From NCBI GenBank assembly GCA_964628685.1, contig CAZVNM010000003.1:434001-498000 (forward strand): 64,000 bases of DNA, read 5' to 3'. The translations under genes and the position numbers were made by a program. Source of the stretch: CALMEC01 sp964628685. Lineage in GTDB: Bacteria > Actinomycetota > Thermoleophilia > Miltoncostaeales > Miltoncostaeaceae. Under the pieces are notes generated by a model. That model made no database searches, had not been told where the DNA came from, and worked only from the letters and a program-made list of their open reading frames with translations. Numbering within the stretch: the stretch's first letter is position 1; each line of letters starts with the position of its first letter. Below are positions 8,991 through 17,931 of this stretch, piece after piece.

Positions 8991-10255
8991 GGGGCGGGCG
9001 TCGCCCTCGGACGGTTCGGGGCCGGCGGCGGTGGCGGCGGGGGCGGTGTGATGGTCGGCACGTCGGTCAGCCCGTAGCGCCACACGATGGCGACGGCGCG
9101 GCGCACCGTCTCGCCCTGGCCGTGGACCGACCCGGACAGGAGCCCCGGCGACTCGGCGCGCACGGTCTCCACCGGCACCCCGGTGTCACCCCACCGCGTG
9201 TAGAGGTCCAGTCCGCCGATCCCCACGGGCGGGCCGTGGTACACGTGCACGGTGCCGTCGTCGTCGCGCGCGTCGATGAAGTAGCTGCGGGTGCCCACCC
9301 AGGCGCCCAGCGCGATGAGGACCGCGAGCACCAGCGCGCTCATCATCCCCACGCGGCGGAGGGTGGTGGTGCGACGGCCCCGGCCGGTCGGCTCGAGCAC
9401 CGCGGCGGTGCGCGGCGGCGGCTTGTCGGCGGCGGGGTCGGTGGGTGGCGGACGCTCGACCGTGGGCTCGGTGTCGCTCGACTCGATCTCGCCGACCGGG
9501 GGGAACTCGGCGGTGTGCTCCGCGGTGATGCCCTCCCCGTGCGAGACGTCTTCCACGCGGCCCATCACGACGGTCACGTTGTCGCTGCCGCCGGCGTCGA
9601 GCGCGGCGTTCACCAGACGCGCGGCGCGCTCCCGGAGGGTGCCCGACCCGGTCGCGATGGCGGCGATGCGGTTGGCGGGCACCAGCGACGAGAGCCCGTC
9701 GCTGCACAGCAGCAGCACGTCGCCGGGCGCGAGGCTCACCTCGACCTCGTCCACCGCCACGTCCGGCTCGGCTCCGATCACCCGGGTGATGATGTTGCGG
9801 GAGGGGTGACGTTCGGCGTCCTCGGGCGTCAGGGTGCCCTGCCGCATCATCTCGGCCACCAGGGAGTGGTCGTCGGTCACCTGGCGCAGCGTGCCCTCGT
9901 GGATGACGTACCCGCGCGAGTCGCCCACGTGCATCATGCGGACGCCGCGTTCGCCGACGAGGGCGGCGGTGATCGTGGTGCCCATGCCCGCGTGGTCGGG
10001 GTCGCGTTCGGAGAGCTCGCGGATCTCGCGGTTGGCGTCGGCGATGGCCTGGAGCACCAGCGAGGCGTTGGGGGCCGGTCCGGTGTCGGCCAGGCGGTCG
10101 ACGGTCATCTGGGCCGCGACCTCGCCGGCCTTGGCACCACCCATGCCGTCGGCCACGGCCAGAAGCGGCGGGGACGCCAAGAGGCGGTCCTCGTTGTGCT
10201 CCCGGACGAGGCCCGTGTCCGACAGCTGCGCGACTTCGACGAGGCGAAGGTCCAC
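8987..10255 (-). CDS. pstP: PP2C-family Ser/Thr phosphatase (PstP/Stp type)
   Basis: A 422-residue membrane-anchored phosphatase. The PP2C domain (about residues 5-245) has REHNED, VADGMGG, SDGL and SDNVTVVMGRV, which carry the metal-binding Asp residues. A membrane segment follows near residue 300 (VGMMSALVLAVLIALGAWVG), then a short extracellular domain and a Pro-rich tail. It is the expected counterpart of the two Ser/Thr kinases in the operon. The GTG start is preceded at good distance by AGGAG, which overlaps the end of the upstream FHA gene; this is the only junction in the operon with a gap instead of an overlap. Confidence 0.93.
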   Translation of the reverse strand: MDLRLVEVAQLSDTGLVREHNEDRLLASPPLLAVADGMGGAKAGEVAAQMTVDRLADTGPAPNASLVLQAIADANREIRELSERDPDHAGMGTTITAALVGERGVRMMHVGDSRGYVIHEGTLRQVTDDHSLVAEMMRQGTLTPEDAERHPSRNIITRVIGAEPDVAVDEVEVSLAPGDVLLLCSDGLSSLVPANRIAAIATGSGTLRERAARLVNAALDAGGSDNVTVVMGRVEDVSHGEGITAEHTAEFPPVGEIESSDTEPTVERPPPTDPAADKPPPRTAAVLEPTGRGRRTTTLRRVGMMSALVLAVLIALGAWVGTRSYFIDARDDDGTVHVYHGPPVGIGGLDLYTRWGDTGVPVETVRAESPGLLSGSVHGQGETVRRAVAIVWRYGLTDVPTITPPPPPPPPAPNRPRATPAP

Positions 10256-10259
10256 GCCG

Positions 10260-10886
10260 CTACTCCTCGTAGCGCAGGACGGTTTCGCCGAAGCTGATCT
10301 CGTCGCGCACCTTCAGCTGCGTCTGGCCCTCGACCCGCCGGCCGTTGACGAACGTGCCGTTGGTCGAGCCGAGATCCTCGATGTAGAAGAACTGCCCGGA
10401 GGGGAAGATGCGCGCGTGCAGGTGCGACACGAACTGGTCCGAGAGCGGAAGGCCGTTGCGCCGCGAACGGCCGATGGTCATGCCCTCCTCCAGGCGGTAC
10501 TCCATGCCGGTGGCGAGGGACGGCGAGCGCTCGACGATGAGCCGCGGCGTGATGTTGACCGACAGGTCGAGCGCGGGGCCTGCGGGGCGCACCCGACCTG
10601 CGGGGACGGCCGGCTCGATGGGCACCTCCACCTCGACCGCCTCCGGCTCGGCCTGTGGCACCGCGACCGCGCCCGGGGGGACGACCGCGGGTGCGATGTC
10701 CGCCTCCACACGCACGGGCTCCTGCGACCCGGTGTCGCCGTCGCGGGCGATCTCGGGCGACGGTGCGATGACGACCGGACCGGCGTCGCGCAGATCGCGC
10801 GAGGCGGATCGCACGATCGACCAGATGAACAGGTAGAGCAGCACGAGGAACGCGGCCTCGGCGATGAGGAGTCCGGTCTCGGTCAC
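10260..10886 (-). CDS. fhaB: membrane-anchored FHA-domain protein (FhaB type)
   Basis: A 208-residue protein: one N-terminal membrane segment (FLVLLYLFIWSIVRSA), a variable acidic/Pro-rich middle, and a C-terminal FHA domain with GRSRRNGLPL, SHLHARI and DLGSTNGTFVNG. FHA domains bind phosphothreonine, so this is a likely reader of the kinase marks made by the operon's own kinases, as FhaB/FipA is in mycobacteria. The GTG start overlaps the fhaA stop (GTGA). Confidence 0.92.
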   Translation of the reverse strand: MTETGLLIAEAAFLVLLYLFIWSIVRSASRDLRDAGPVVIAPSPEIARDGDTGSQEPVRVEADIAPAVVPPGAVAVPQAEPEAVEVEVPIEPAVPAGRVRPAGPALDLSVNITPRLIVERSPSLATGMEYRLEEGMTIGRSRRNGLPLSDQFVSHLHARIFPSGQFFYIEDLGSTNGTFVNGRRVEGQTQLKVRDEISFGETVLRYEE

Positions 10887-12196
10887 GGGCGCCTCACCTG
10901 GATGTGCTCGACGACCATCTCGGTGGTGCCGATCACCAGCCGGTCGCCGTCGGCGATCGCGTGACGGCGCACCCGCTGGCCGTTGACGTAGGTGCCGTTG
11001 GTGGACCCCTGGTCCACCAGGAAGTAGTCGAGGCCGATGTGGCGAATCTCGGCGTGCTGGCGGCTGGCGTTGGGGTCGCCGATCGTGATGTCGCAGTCGC
11101 GGCTGCGGCCGAGGGTGGTGGTGCGCTTGGTCAGGCGATGACGGCGTCCGTCGATGATGAGCGACACCTCCTCCTGCACGAAGTCGTCGTCATCGGAACG
11201 GGCCGGCGGCATCATCTGCGTGCCGCTCACCCCGGCCAGCGGCTCGTAGGCCCCGGGTGGGGGCAGCGGCGCGGCCGGTGCCGGACGCTGCGGCTCCTCG
11301 GGCTGCGGCGGGTCTGGTTCGGGCGGCGGCTGCACCGCGACCACGGGTTCGGGGGCGACGGGCTCCGGCTCCGGTTCGGGCTCCGGCGCGGGTTCGGGGT
11401 CCGGTTCGGGCTCGGGTTCCGGTTCGGGTTCGGGCTCGGGTTCCGGCTGCGCCGCGATATCGGCCTCCGGCTGCGCCGCGATATCGGCCTCCGGCTCCGG
11501 TGTCGCAGCGGCGACCTCGGGCTGCGCATCGACCTCGGACGCGTCCGGGGCGTCGTCGTCGGTCCCGTCATCCGGGGTGCCGACGCCACCCGCCGGTGCC
11601 GCGCCCACCGCCGCGACGCCCAGCGCGGCGGCGGCCGCGGCGTCGTCCTGCGGCGCGTCGTCGGCGGCAGCCGGGGCGGGCGACTCCGTCGATCGCACGT
11701 GCTTGTCGAACACCGCGTCGGAGGGCTCGTACGGGGCGAACGGCACATCCCTGCCCCGGGCCGGCTGGGCCGCCGCGGGCTCGGCCGCCGCGGGCGAGGC
11801 GGCCGGCGCTGCGTCATCGGCGTGGGGCGGATCGACCACGCGACACGCGATGCCGTACTCGCCGATGCGCAGGTCGGTGTCGGTCTCCATGCGCACGTCG
11901 GGCTCCGACAAGAGGGTGAAGCCCTCGTGACGCGCGCGCTCGGTCAGATAGTCGCCCAGCTCGCGGGTGGCCGACCGCTCGAACGACGAGAACCGCTCGC
12001 GGTCCGACCGCGACAGGTAGATGACGTACTCGTTGGGCACGTACACGCGCGAGACCGAGACCGTCTTGTGGTCCTCCATCTCCCGCGCCAGCTTGCGGGC
12101 CAGCTCGACCAGCTCGACGTGGCCGCGGAACACGCGGCCGAAGACCCGGTTGACGAGGCCTGAGATCTTCGTCTCGACATTGCGTAGGGCACTCAT
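10883..12196 (-). CDS. fhaA: FhaA-type protein: DUF3662 plus C-terminal FHA domain
   Basis: A 437-residue protein. Residues 1 to about 120 form the DUF3662 domain (starts SALRNVETKISGLVNRVFGR). The middle is a low-complexity stretch with runs of Glu-Pro and tandem AAQPEADI units, encoded by imperfect short DNA repeats at about 11360-11490. The C-terminal FHA domain has GRSRDCDITI, SRQHAEI and DQGSTNGTYVNG. In mycobacteria FhaA binds phosphorylated partners including the lipid II flippase MurJ. The ATG overlaps the upstream kinase stop (ATGA). The repeat stretch probably varies in length between strains. Confidence 0.93.
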   Translation of the reverse strand: MSALRNVETKISGLVNRVFGRVFRGHVELVELARKLAREMEDHKTVSVSRVYVPNEYVIYLSRSDRERFSSFERSATRELGDYLTERARHEGFTLLSEPDVRMETDTDLRIGEYGIACRVVDPPHADDAAPAASPAAAEPAAAQPARGRDVPFAPYEPSDAVFDKHVRSTESPAPAAADDAPQDDAAAAAALGVAAVGAAPAGGVGTPDDGTDDDAPDASEVDAQPEVAAATPEPEADIAAQPEADIAAQPEPEPEPEPEPEPEPDPEPAPEPEPEPEPVAPEPVVAVQPPPEPDPPQPEEPQRPAPAAPLPPPGAYEPLAGVSGTQMMPPARSDDDDFVQEEVSLIIDGRRHRLTKRTTTLGRSRDCDITIGDPNASRQHAEIRHIGLDYFLVDQGSTNGTYVNGQRVRRHAIADGDRLVIGTTEMVVEHIQVRRP

Positions 12197-13932
12197 GAGG
12201 CAGGCAGTCGCTCCACAGCGTTCGAACGTAGGGTGACCGTCGCCCGCCGATCTGCGCCACGCCGGAATCGCTGAAGCGGCGCGGCTGCTGCGACCGCGAC
12301 GAGTATACCGCCGGGCAGGAACGCCCCGATCGCATTCTCGACGCTGCCGCCCGCAACGCCCACGGCGACCACGAGCGCAACCAGCCAGACGAACACGCCC
12401 AGGACCCGGGGGATCCCTCGGCGCAGGCGCAGGACCACGGGGATGAGCAGGGCGCCGGCGGCCAGGAGACCGGCGGTCACCGCCACGGCGGGCCGCTCGG
12501 CAAGCGGGGCCCCCACGTGCTCCACCACGGCCAGCGGCGAGCGTTCGCCCTTGAGGTCGGCCCACACTCCGGTCAGCCGTCCGCCGTCCACCGCCGGGTC
12601 GGCGCCGACGATCACCTGCCACAGGAGCACCGCGACGAGCGACGACACCGCGGCCCAGATGCGCCAGAACCATCCGCGCACGAGCCCCGCGGCCAGCGCC
12701 ACGACGGGCGCCACCCCCAGGCCGGCCAGGATGGGCGCCGCCGCCGGGATGACGGCCAGGCGACCGTGTGAACGGATCGGCGCCACCATCACGAGGGCGA
12801 CGGCACCCAGAAGGAGGGCGGTGGCGGGCGCCTCACGGGCCACCAGAACACCGCCGGCCATGAGCGCGGCGACGGTGGTGAGCCACGGGAGCATGGCGAA
12901 GAGGCCCGCCACGCCCAACCCGATCGCCGCGACCAGACCGGCGCCCAGCTCGGCGCCCCACCAGCGCTCGGCGACGACCGCCGCGACCCCGCCGGCCACC
13001 GCGGCCGGCGCCAGCCGAACGAGCGCGGACGGCATGCTGCGGCCGCCCTCGCCCGAGCGCACCCACTCGCCGTGGCGGGAGCCGGCGGTGGCGGTGGCGG
13101 TGCGGGGGGCGTTGCGGCCCTCCTGACGAAGGACGGCGGCAAGGGCGGCGGGGTCGGGACGCCGGCGCGGGTCGGGGTGGAGGCCCGCGTCGATCGCGCG
13201 GCACACGTCCCGGGGCAGGTCGCCGCGCCGGCCCGCGATCGGCGGCACGCGGCCGTCGGCCACCCGCCGCAGCGTGTCGGCCGTGTTGGCGCCGGCCTGG
13301 GGGTTCACCCCGGTGAGCCCCTCGTAGAGCACGATGCAGGCCGAGTAGACGTCGCTCGCAGGGCCCGCCTCGGCGCCGCGGGCCTGCTCGGGCGCCATAT
13401 ACGAGACCGTACCGATCAGCCCACCGGTCATCGTGAGCCCGGCCTCGCCCTGGATGCGGGCGATGCCGAAGTCGGTCAGCCGACCGCGTCCGTCGCGCTC
13501 GATCAGGATGTTGGCGGGCTTCACGTCACGGTGGGTGACACCGCGCTCGTGCGCGTGGGCCAGCCCGTCCAGCACGTCGGCCACCGCGCTGATGGTCTGG
13601 CGCGCGGAGAGCGTGCCCGCGGTGATGTGGGTCGACAGCGCATCGCCCTCGACCAGCTCGCTCACCAGGTAGCAGGCGTGGTCGTCCTCGCCGAAGTCCA
13701 GCAGGCGCACGACGGCCGGGTGCTCCAGACGGCAGGCCGCGCGCACCTCGGCGCCCGCGCGCCGGGCCATCTCCATGCCGATCGGGATCTCCTTGACGGC
13801 CACGTCGTCGCCGGTGGTCTCGTCGCGTCCGCGGTAGACGGTCGCCGCGCCCCCGCGGCCCAGGATCGATCCCAGCCGGTACCGGCCGAGGACCGCCCCG
13901 CCCATCACCCGTGTCGGCTCGCCCGTCGTCAC
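12193..13932 (-). CDS. Ser/Thr protein kinase with polytopic C-terminal membrane domain
   Basis: A 579-residue protein and first gene of the operon. The kinase domain (about residues 15-275) has GRGGAATVYRG, catalytic HRDVKPANIL, DFGIARI and an activation segment ending SYMAPEQARG. Instead of extracellular PASTA repeats it continues into roughly eight hydrophobic segments (about residues 305-560), an uncommon design suggesting sensing within the membrane. It takes the place that pknA has in mycobacterial clusters. GTG at 13930-13932 is used because a GGTGG lies 6-7 bases before it; an in-frame ATG nine codons later is an alternative. Confidence 0.88.
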   Translation of the reverse strand: MTTGEPTRVMGGAVLGRYRLGSILGRGGAATVYRGRDETTGDDVAVKEIPIGMEMARRAGAEVRAACRLEHPAVVRLLDFGEDDHACYLVSELVEGDALSTHITAGTLSARQTISAVADVLDGLAHAHERGVTHRDVKPANILIERDGRGRLTDFGIARIQGEAGLTMTGGLIGTVSYMAPEQARGAEAGPASDVYSACIVLYEGLTGVNPQAGANTADTLRRVADGRVPPIAGRRGDLPRDVCRAIDAGLHPDPRRRPDPAALAAVLRQEGRNAPRTATATAGSRHGEWVRSGEGGRSMPSALVRLAPAAVAGGVAAVVAERWWGAELGAGLVAAIGLGVAGLFAMLPWLTTVAALMAGGVLVAREAPATALLLGAVALVMVAPIRSHGRLAVIPAAAPILAGLGVAPVVALAAGLVRGWFWRIWAAVSSLVAVLLWQVIVGADPAVDGGRLTGVWADLKGERSPLAVVEHVGAPLAERPAVAVTAGLLAAGALLIPVVLRLRRGIPRVLGVFVWLVALVVAVGVAGGSVENAIGAFLPGGILVAVAAAAPLQRFRRGADRRATVTLRSNAVERLPAS

Positions 13933-14060
13933 GGAGCGCCACCGCCCTTGCGGTGTGTCCCGGGTGATGCGGGCTGTGCAGGATGTGGGGACGGGTTCAC
14001 GAACGGTTCTCCAGCGATGGACAGCACGACCTCATCGGAATTCATTCGGCACCCCCGTGC

Positions 14061-14066
14061 TAGCAT
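14061..14066 (+). promoter_or_regulatory. -10 box TAGCAT of the tRNA-Leu gene
   Basis: TAGCAT lies about 30 bp before the tRNA 5' end, placing the transcription start near 14073 with a short 5' leader to be trimmed. The -35 region is weak. Confidence 0.45.
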
Positions 14067-14097
14067 CCTTCGGCCCTCGTTTCGGGGAGAGCGCCAC

Positions 14098-14181
14098 GGG
14101 CGAGTGGTGGAATTGGTAGACACGCTAGGTTCAGGGTCTAGTGCTCGTACGAGCTTGGGGGTTCGAGTCCCCCCTCGCCCA
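14098..14181 (+). tRNA. tRNA-Leu (CAG anticodon)
   Basis: The acceptor arm GGGCGAG (14098-14104) pairs perfectly with CTCGCCC (14174-14180), with discriminator A at 14181. The anticodon arm is CTAGG / TCTAG around loop TTCAGGG, giving anticodon CAG. A variable arm (TGCTCGTACGAGCTTG) and the T arm GGGGG-TTCGAGT-CCCCC complete a type II tRNA. CCA is not encoded. Confidence 0.95.
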
Positions 14182-14234
14182 TCGATTGAGTCCGCAACCG
14201 GCGGAGGCCCTTGGTTTGATCCTGGAGATGCCGC

Positions 14235-15416
14235 GTGAGCTTCGTTGACGAGGAGTTCTTCGAAGACGAGGGTAGCGATGCGGCGGACCAACCGCCAAAG
14301 CGCCGGTCCTCGCGGTCCGGAGGCTCCGGCGATGGTGGTGGTGGCCGCGGCGGGTCGGGTGGCTCGCCCCTGCAGCAGCGGGGCGTGCGCATGGCGATCG
14401 TCGCCGGCATCGTGGTCATCGGCCTGCTCATCATCATCACGTCCATCCGGGGATGCCGCCGCGACCAGCTGGTCGACTCGTACAAGAAGTACCTGACCGG
14501 CGTCAACGCGATCGCGGACGACTCCACGGCGCTGGGCAACGACCTGCGCGCCGTGCTGGACAACAAGGACTTCAAGACCGCGCCGCAGGTGCGTCAGAGC
14601 CTCACCGACCTGGCGGCCCGCACCGATGAGCTGGTGCAGCGCACCGACAGGCTGTCCCCGCCCGACGCCATCAAGGCGCCGCAGCGCACCCTCGTCACCG
14701 CGATGGAGTACCGGCGCGACGCCCTGCGCGAGCTGCCCGACGCCATCGACGCCGCCGTCAAGGGCACCGACATCGCCAACAAGTTGACGACCATCACCGC
14801 CCCGCTGCAGGCGCTGGCAGCCAGCGACGTCATCTACAAGCGGTCGTTCGTCGGACCCACCGAGCAGGCCCTGCAGAAGGACCGCATCAAGGACGTCTCC
14901 ATCAAGGACTCCGCGATCTTCCCGGGCAACCAGTACGACATGACGTCGCAGTCGGGCGCGCGCAGCATCCTGAGTTCGCTCAGCCAGGTGCGGCCGTCGT
15001 CGGGCAGCGATCCGCAGAGCGGCGAGACGTCCGGCAAACATGGTCTGGGCCTCGTCAAGGTGGTCGCCAAGAGCGGCACCACCGAGACCCAGCTGGCCCG
15101 GGACACCACCACCCAGATCCCCGGCACCGGCACGGTGTTCCAGGTCACAGTCGAGAACGGCGGCGACTTCAACGAGACCAACATCACGGTCGAGATGACC
15201 TACACGACGCCGCTCGACAGCCAGGGCACCAAGTCGACCAAGCTGATCCCGGCCATCGCCCCGGGTGCCGACGAGCAGAAGACGGTGTCGTTCGACGCGC
15301 CCAACCCGCCGTACTTCGGCAAGCCGAGCGAGATCACGATCGACGTCAAGCCGGTGCAGGGCGAGACGCTCACGGACAACAACAAGGCCACCTACTCGGT
15401 CGAGTTCCAGAACTGA
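14235..15416 (+). CDS. membrane-anchored protein with C-terminal CARDB-like domain
   Basis: A 393-residue protein of unknown function. A Gly/Ser-rich cytoplasmic tail (residues 1-50) precedes one membrane segment (MAIVAGIVVIGLLIIITSI). Next comes an alpha-helical extracellular region (about residues 75-230; DQLVDSYKKYLTGVNAIADD and related helices), then a beta-sandwich (about 285-393) with TVENGGDFNETNI and DNNKATYSVEF, the pattern of CARDB-type adhesion modules. The GTG at 14235 has GGAG seven bases upstream. It lies 3 bp before a DUF4446 gene, so the two are co-transcribed, and both face the envelope. Confidence 0.75.
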   Translation: MSFVDEEFFEDEGSDAADQPPKRRSSRSGGSGDGGGGRGGSGGSPLQQRGVRMAIVAGIVVIGLLIIITSIRGCRRDQLVDSYKKYLTGVNAIADDSTALGNDLRAVLDNKDFKTAPQVRQSLTDLAARTDELVQRTDRLSPPDAIKAPQRTLVTAMEYRRDALRELPDAIDAAVKGTDIANKLTTITAPLQALAASDVIYKRSFVGPTEQALQKDRIKDVSIKDSAIFPGNQYDMTSQSGARSILSSLSQVRPSSGSDPQSGETSGKHGLGLVKVVAKSGTTETQLARDTTTQIPGTGTVFQVTVENGGDFNETNITVEMTYTTPLDSQGTKSTKLIPAIAPGADEQKTVSFDAPNPPYFGKPSEITIDVKPVQGETLTDNNKATYSVEFQN

Positions 15417-15419
15417 TCG

Positions 15420-15917
15420 ATGAACGCGCAGGTCGACGCCTGGTGGGTCATCGTCGCCGGGATCCCGGGCGTGCTCGCCCTCATCTGGCTCGTCGTCCTG
15501 TGGATCTCGGTGCGCCGCCTGCGGCGTGACCAGCGGGTGCTCCTGCCGACCGGCGAGCGCGCGGGGATCGTCGAGCGTCAGGCGGCTGCGGGACGTTCGA
15601 TCGAGCGGCTGCGCGACGATCTCGACGCCGTGCGCGCCGATCTCGCGGGTGTGGCCGAGCGCACCGACGAGAGCCTCGTCACCTCCAAGCGCATCCACCA
15701 TCTGGAGCGCTACGACGCCTACAAGGACGACGGTGGTCGTCAGTCCTGGTCGCTCGCGATCCTCGACGCCCACGGGGACGGGTCGATCATCACGTCGCTG
15801 GCCGGCCGGGAGGGGACGCGCATGTTCGTCAAGCGGGTGCGCGGCGGCGTCGGTGAGCCGGCGCTGTCGCCCGAGGAGCAGCGCGCCGTCGACCAGGCCC
15901 GTGCGGGGGACGCATGA
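15420..15917 (+). CDS. DUF4446 family membrane protein
   Basis: A 165-residue protein with one N-terminal membrane segment (WWVIVAGIPGVLALIWLVVLWI), a basic and coiled-coil stretch (about residues 30-95) and a globular C-terminal part with HHLERYDAYKDDGGRQSWSLAILD, characteristic of DUF4446. The function of the family is unknown. It follows the CARDB-like gene by 3 bp and precedes pheA by 40 bp. Confidence 0.82.
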   Translation: MNAQVDAWWVIVAGIPGVLALIWLVVLWISVRRLRRDQRVLLPTGERAGIVERQAAAGRSIERLRDDLDAVRADLAGVAERTDESLVTSKRIHHLERYDAYKDDGGRQSWSLAILDAHGDGSIITSLAGREGTRMFVKRVRGGVGEPALSPEEQRAVDQARAGDA

Positions 15918-15957
15918 TCCACCGGAGTCGTCGGGGTGACGCGAAGGATGGCGCGCG

Positions 15958-16809
15958 ATGAGGGTCGCGTTCCTCGGTCCGGCGGGTACCAACGCCGAGG
16001 AGGCGCTCCTGGCGCTCCTCGGACCGGAGGGTGAGCACACCCCCGTGCCGTATCCCACGGTGCCGGAGTGCGTGGTCGCCGTGCGCAGCGGCGAGGCCGA
16101 CAACGCGCTCGTGCCGATCGAGAACTCGCTGGAGGGGTCGGTCAACGCGACCCTTGACCAGCTGTCGGCGGCGGCCGGTGAGATCGTCATCCGCGCCGAG
16201 CTCGTGCATCCCATCCGCCACCACCTCATCGCCCGGCCCGGCACGTCGCTCGACGAGATCACGCGGGTGCTCTCGCACCCCCATGCCGTGCCCCAGTGCC
16301 AGACGTTCCTGGAGCGTGAGCTTCGCGGCGTGCCCACGGCGGCCGCCAACTCCACGGCCGACGCGGTGCGGATCGTGGTGGAGCAGGACGAGCCCTGGGC
16401 GGCCATCGGCACACTGCGCGCGGCCGACATCTACGGCGCCCAGGTGGTCACCGCCGACATCGAGGACGCGCGCGACAACGCCACCCGCTTCGTGATGCTG
16501 GGACGCGACCCGGTGGATGCGCTCGGCCCCGGCCGGTTCATCACCTCCATCATCTGCGTACCGCCGCGCGACCGTCCCGGTGGGCTTCTGTCGATCCTGC
16601 AGGAGTTCGCCATGCGCGCCATCAACCTCATCAAGCTCGAGTCGCGGCCGACCAAGACCGGTCTGGGCCGGTACGTGTTCTTCATCGACATGGAGGGCAG
16701 CCGGGCCCGGGACATGGCCGTCGACGCCGCCATCCGCGCGCTCGAGGAGCAGGGTGTCGCCGACGTCGTCTTCTTGGGGAGCTACCCGGCGGGCGCCGCG
16801 CTGGGGTAG
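15958..16809 (+). CDS. pheA: prephenate dehydratase
   Basis: A 283-residue monofunctional enzyme turning prephenate into phenylpyruvate in phenylalanine biosynthesis. The catalytic half has VAFLGPAGTNAEEALL, VPIENSLEGSV and the conserved NATRFVMLGRD. The C-terminal ACT domain has GGLLSILQEFAMRAINLIKLESRP with the ESRP signature that binds phenylalanine for feedback inhibition. No chorismate mutase domain is attached, as is usual in actinobacteria. The ATG at 15958 has AAGGA about ten bases upstream. Confidence 0.96.
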   Translation: MRVAFLGPAGTNAEEALLALLGPEGEHTPVPYPTVPECVVAVRSGEADNALVPIENSLEGSVNATLDQLSAAAGEIVIRAELVHPIRHHLIARPGTSLDEITRVLSHPHAVPQCQTFLERELRGVPTAAANSTADAVRIVVEQDEPWAAIGTLRAADIYGAQVVTADIEDARDNATRFVMLGRDPVDALGPGRFITSIICVPPRDRPGGLLSILQEFAMRAINLIKLESRPTKTGLGRYVFFIDMEGSRARDMAVDAAIRALEEQGVADVVFLGSYPAGAALG

Positions 16810-17343
16810 CGGTTCGATCGGGTGGGTCGCGGTACCCAGGCTGCGCCGGCGCGCGCGATTCGCGGTGGGCCGGCCGAACGCCGTGCGCGACGACGGTCGG
16901 GCGGTGAACGTGGCGCCTGCGTCGGGTCGCGCCCGGTCCCACGGATGGTCCGACCGACGGCGCGCAAACCTCGCCCACGCGACCCGGTGCGCGGATCCCG
17001 GAAGCGTGCGCCGGGGGGTGGCGCGACCGTGCCGCGACGGTGACGCATCGCGAACGACCACCGACGAATCGTCACGCGTCTCCCACCAATGCCACGGATC
17101 TGTCACGTGCCGAGTTCGTCTCTGCAAACAGTGAACGGTGCGCGACGTTCAATTGAACGTCGTCGGCCGCCCGATTGGACGTTGGCAGAACCGATGCCGG
17201 CCGATCTCATCGCCGCCACCCGCCTCCGCCCGTGACCCGCTGCGTGCCGTCACCGTCCCGAAACTGGTCGGTCACACACCGCGGTTTCGCGCCCCTGCGT
17301 CGACCGGTACCATCCCGCCACATCCTCACGCCAGAGGTGGAAC
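16810..17343. other. intergenic region between pheA and the HNH gene
   Basis: There is no credible gene. Its left two thirds is GC-rich with nothing recognisable. Its right part carries a three-box CAATTG cluster (17124-17182) and a possible -10, TACCAT, near 17308-17313 for the HNH gene, which also has an AGGTGG ribosome binding site at about 17334-17339. Confidence 0.6.
17124..17182. repeat. cluster 2 of 22-bp-spaced CAATTG-like boxes (three boxes)
   Basis: Cores at 17128-17133 (acagtg, degenerate and reversed), 17150-17155 (caattg, inside the perfect palindrome gacgttcaattgaacgtc) and 17172-17177 (cgattg), both steps exactly 22 bp. As in cluster 1 the first box is inverted relative to the others. 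Confidence 0.6.
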
Positions 17344-17850
17344 TTGGCACAGCAGGTGCTGGTACTGAACGCGAGTTTCGAGCCGATCCACGTGACCACG
17401 TTGCATCGGGCGGTGGTCCTCGTGCTCAAGGCCAAGGCGGAGGTCCTCGAGGCCGCCACCGCGCCCATCCGCACCTTCGGCGACGGCTTCGTCAAGCCAC
17501 AGGTCATCCGGCTCACCTACCTGGTGCGGGTGCCGCGCTACGAGGCGCGCAAGATCACGCGCCGGGCGCTCTTCGCCCGCGACGACTACGTGTGCCAGTA
17601 CTGCGGTTCGTCGGCTCGCCTGACCGTCGACCACGTGGTGCCGCGCAGCAAGGGCGGCGGGTCGGGCTGGGACAACGTGGTCGCCTCCTGTGCGCCGTGC
17701 AACTCGCGGAAGGCCGACCACCTGCCGCACGAGATCAAGATGTTCCCGCGCAAGCGTCCCCGTCCGCCGGCCCCCGACGTCTTCATCACCGTGGCGGTGC
17801 CGCGGTGCCCGGTCTCGTGGGAGCCGTACCTGGGGGTGTTCGCGGCCTGA
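17344..17850 (+). CDS. HNH endonuclease family protein
   Basis: A 168-residue protein with a C-terminal HNH domain: CQYCG and CAPCN form the zinc knuckle, with TVDHVVPRSKGGGSGWDNVVASC carrying the HNH catalytic residues (shown here as the recognised motif in parts: TVDHVVPRSKGG, then GWDNVVASC). The N-terminal LVLNASFEPIHVTTLHRAV is the conserved opening of a widespread chromosomal HNH family in actinobacteria and cyanobacteria. The biological role is not established. It starts with TTG, supported by an AGGTGG ribosome binding site; no nearby mobile element suggests a homing nuclease. Confidence 0.88.
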   Translation: MAQQVLVLNASFEPIHVTTLHRAVVLVLKAKAEVLEAATAPIRTFGDGFVKPQVIRLTYLVRVPRYEARKITRRALFARDDYVCQYCGSSARLTVDHVVPRSKGGGSGWDNVVASCAPCNSRKADHLPHEIKMFPRKRPRPPAPDVFITVAVPRCPVSWEPYLGVFAA

Positions 17851-17869
17851 CGGGCCGATGTTCGATCGC

Positions 17870-17906
17870 CCGCGCAAGTTAAGTGTCAGGCACCAGGCTT
17901 GCGCGG
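17870..17906. repeat. dispersed palindromic element, copy A (inverted)
   Basis: CCGCGCAAG at 17870-17878 pairs with CTTGCGCGG at 17898-17906; the 19-nt interior includes TGTCAGGCACCAGG. Copies B and C in the opposite orientation lie at 41955-41989 and 42066-42101. It sits between two convergent genes (HNH and tRNA-Arg). Confidence 0.65.
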
Positions 17907-17931
17907 AGGCCGAAACCGGCCACCCGCCGCA

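Noticed and set aside
13929..16430. An 833-codon open frame on the minus strand opposite tRNA-Leu, the CARDB-like gene and pheA
   Set aside because: It is antisense to three well-supported genes and its product shows no domain; a shadow of codon bias.
17344..17850. HNH gene as a homing endonuclease or intron/mobile element remnant
   Set aside because: No split neighbour gene, intron ends or target-site repeats; the N-terminus matches a common chromosomal family.
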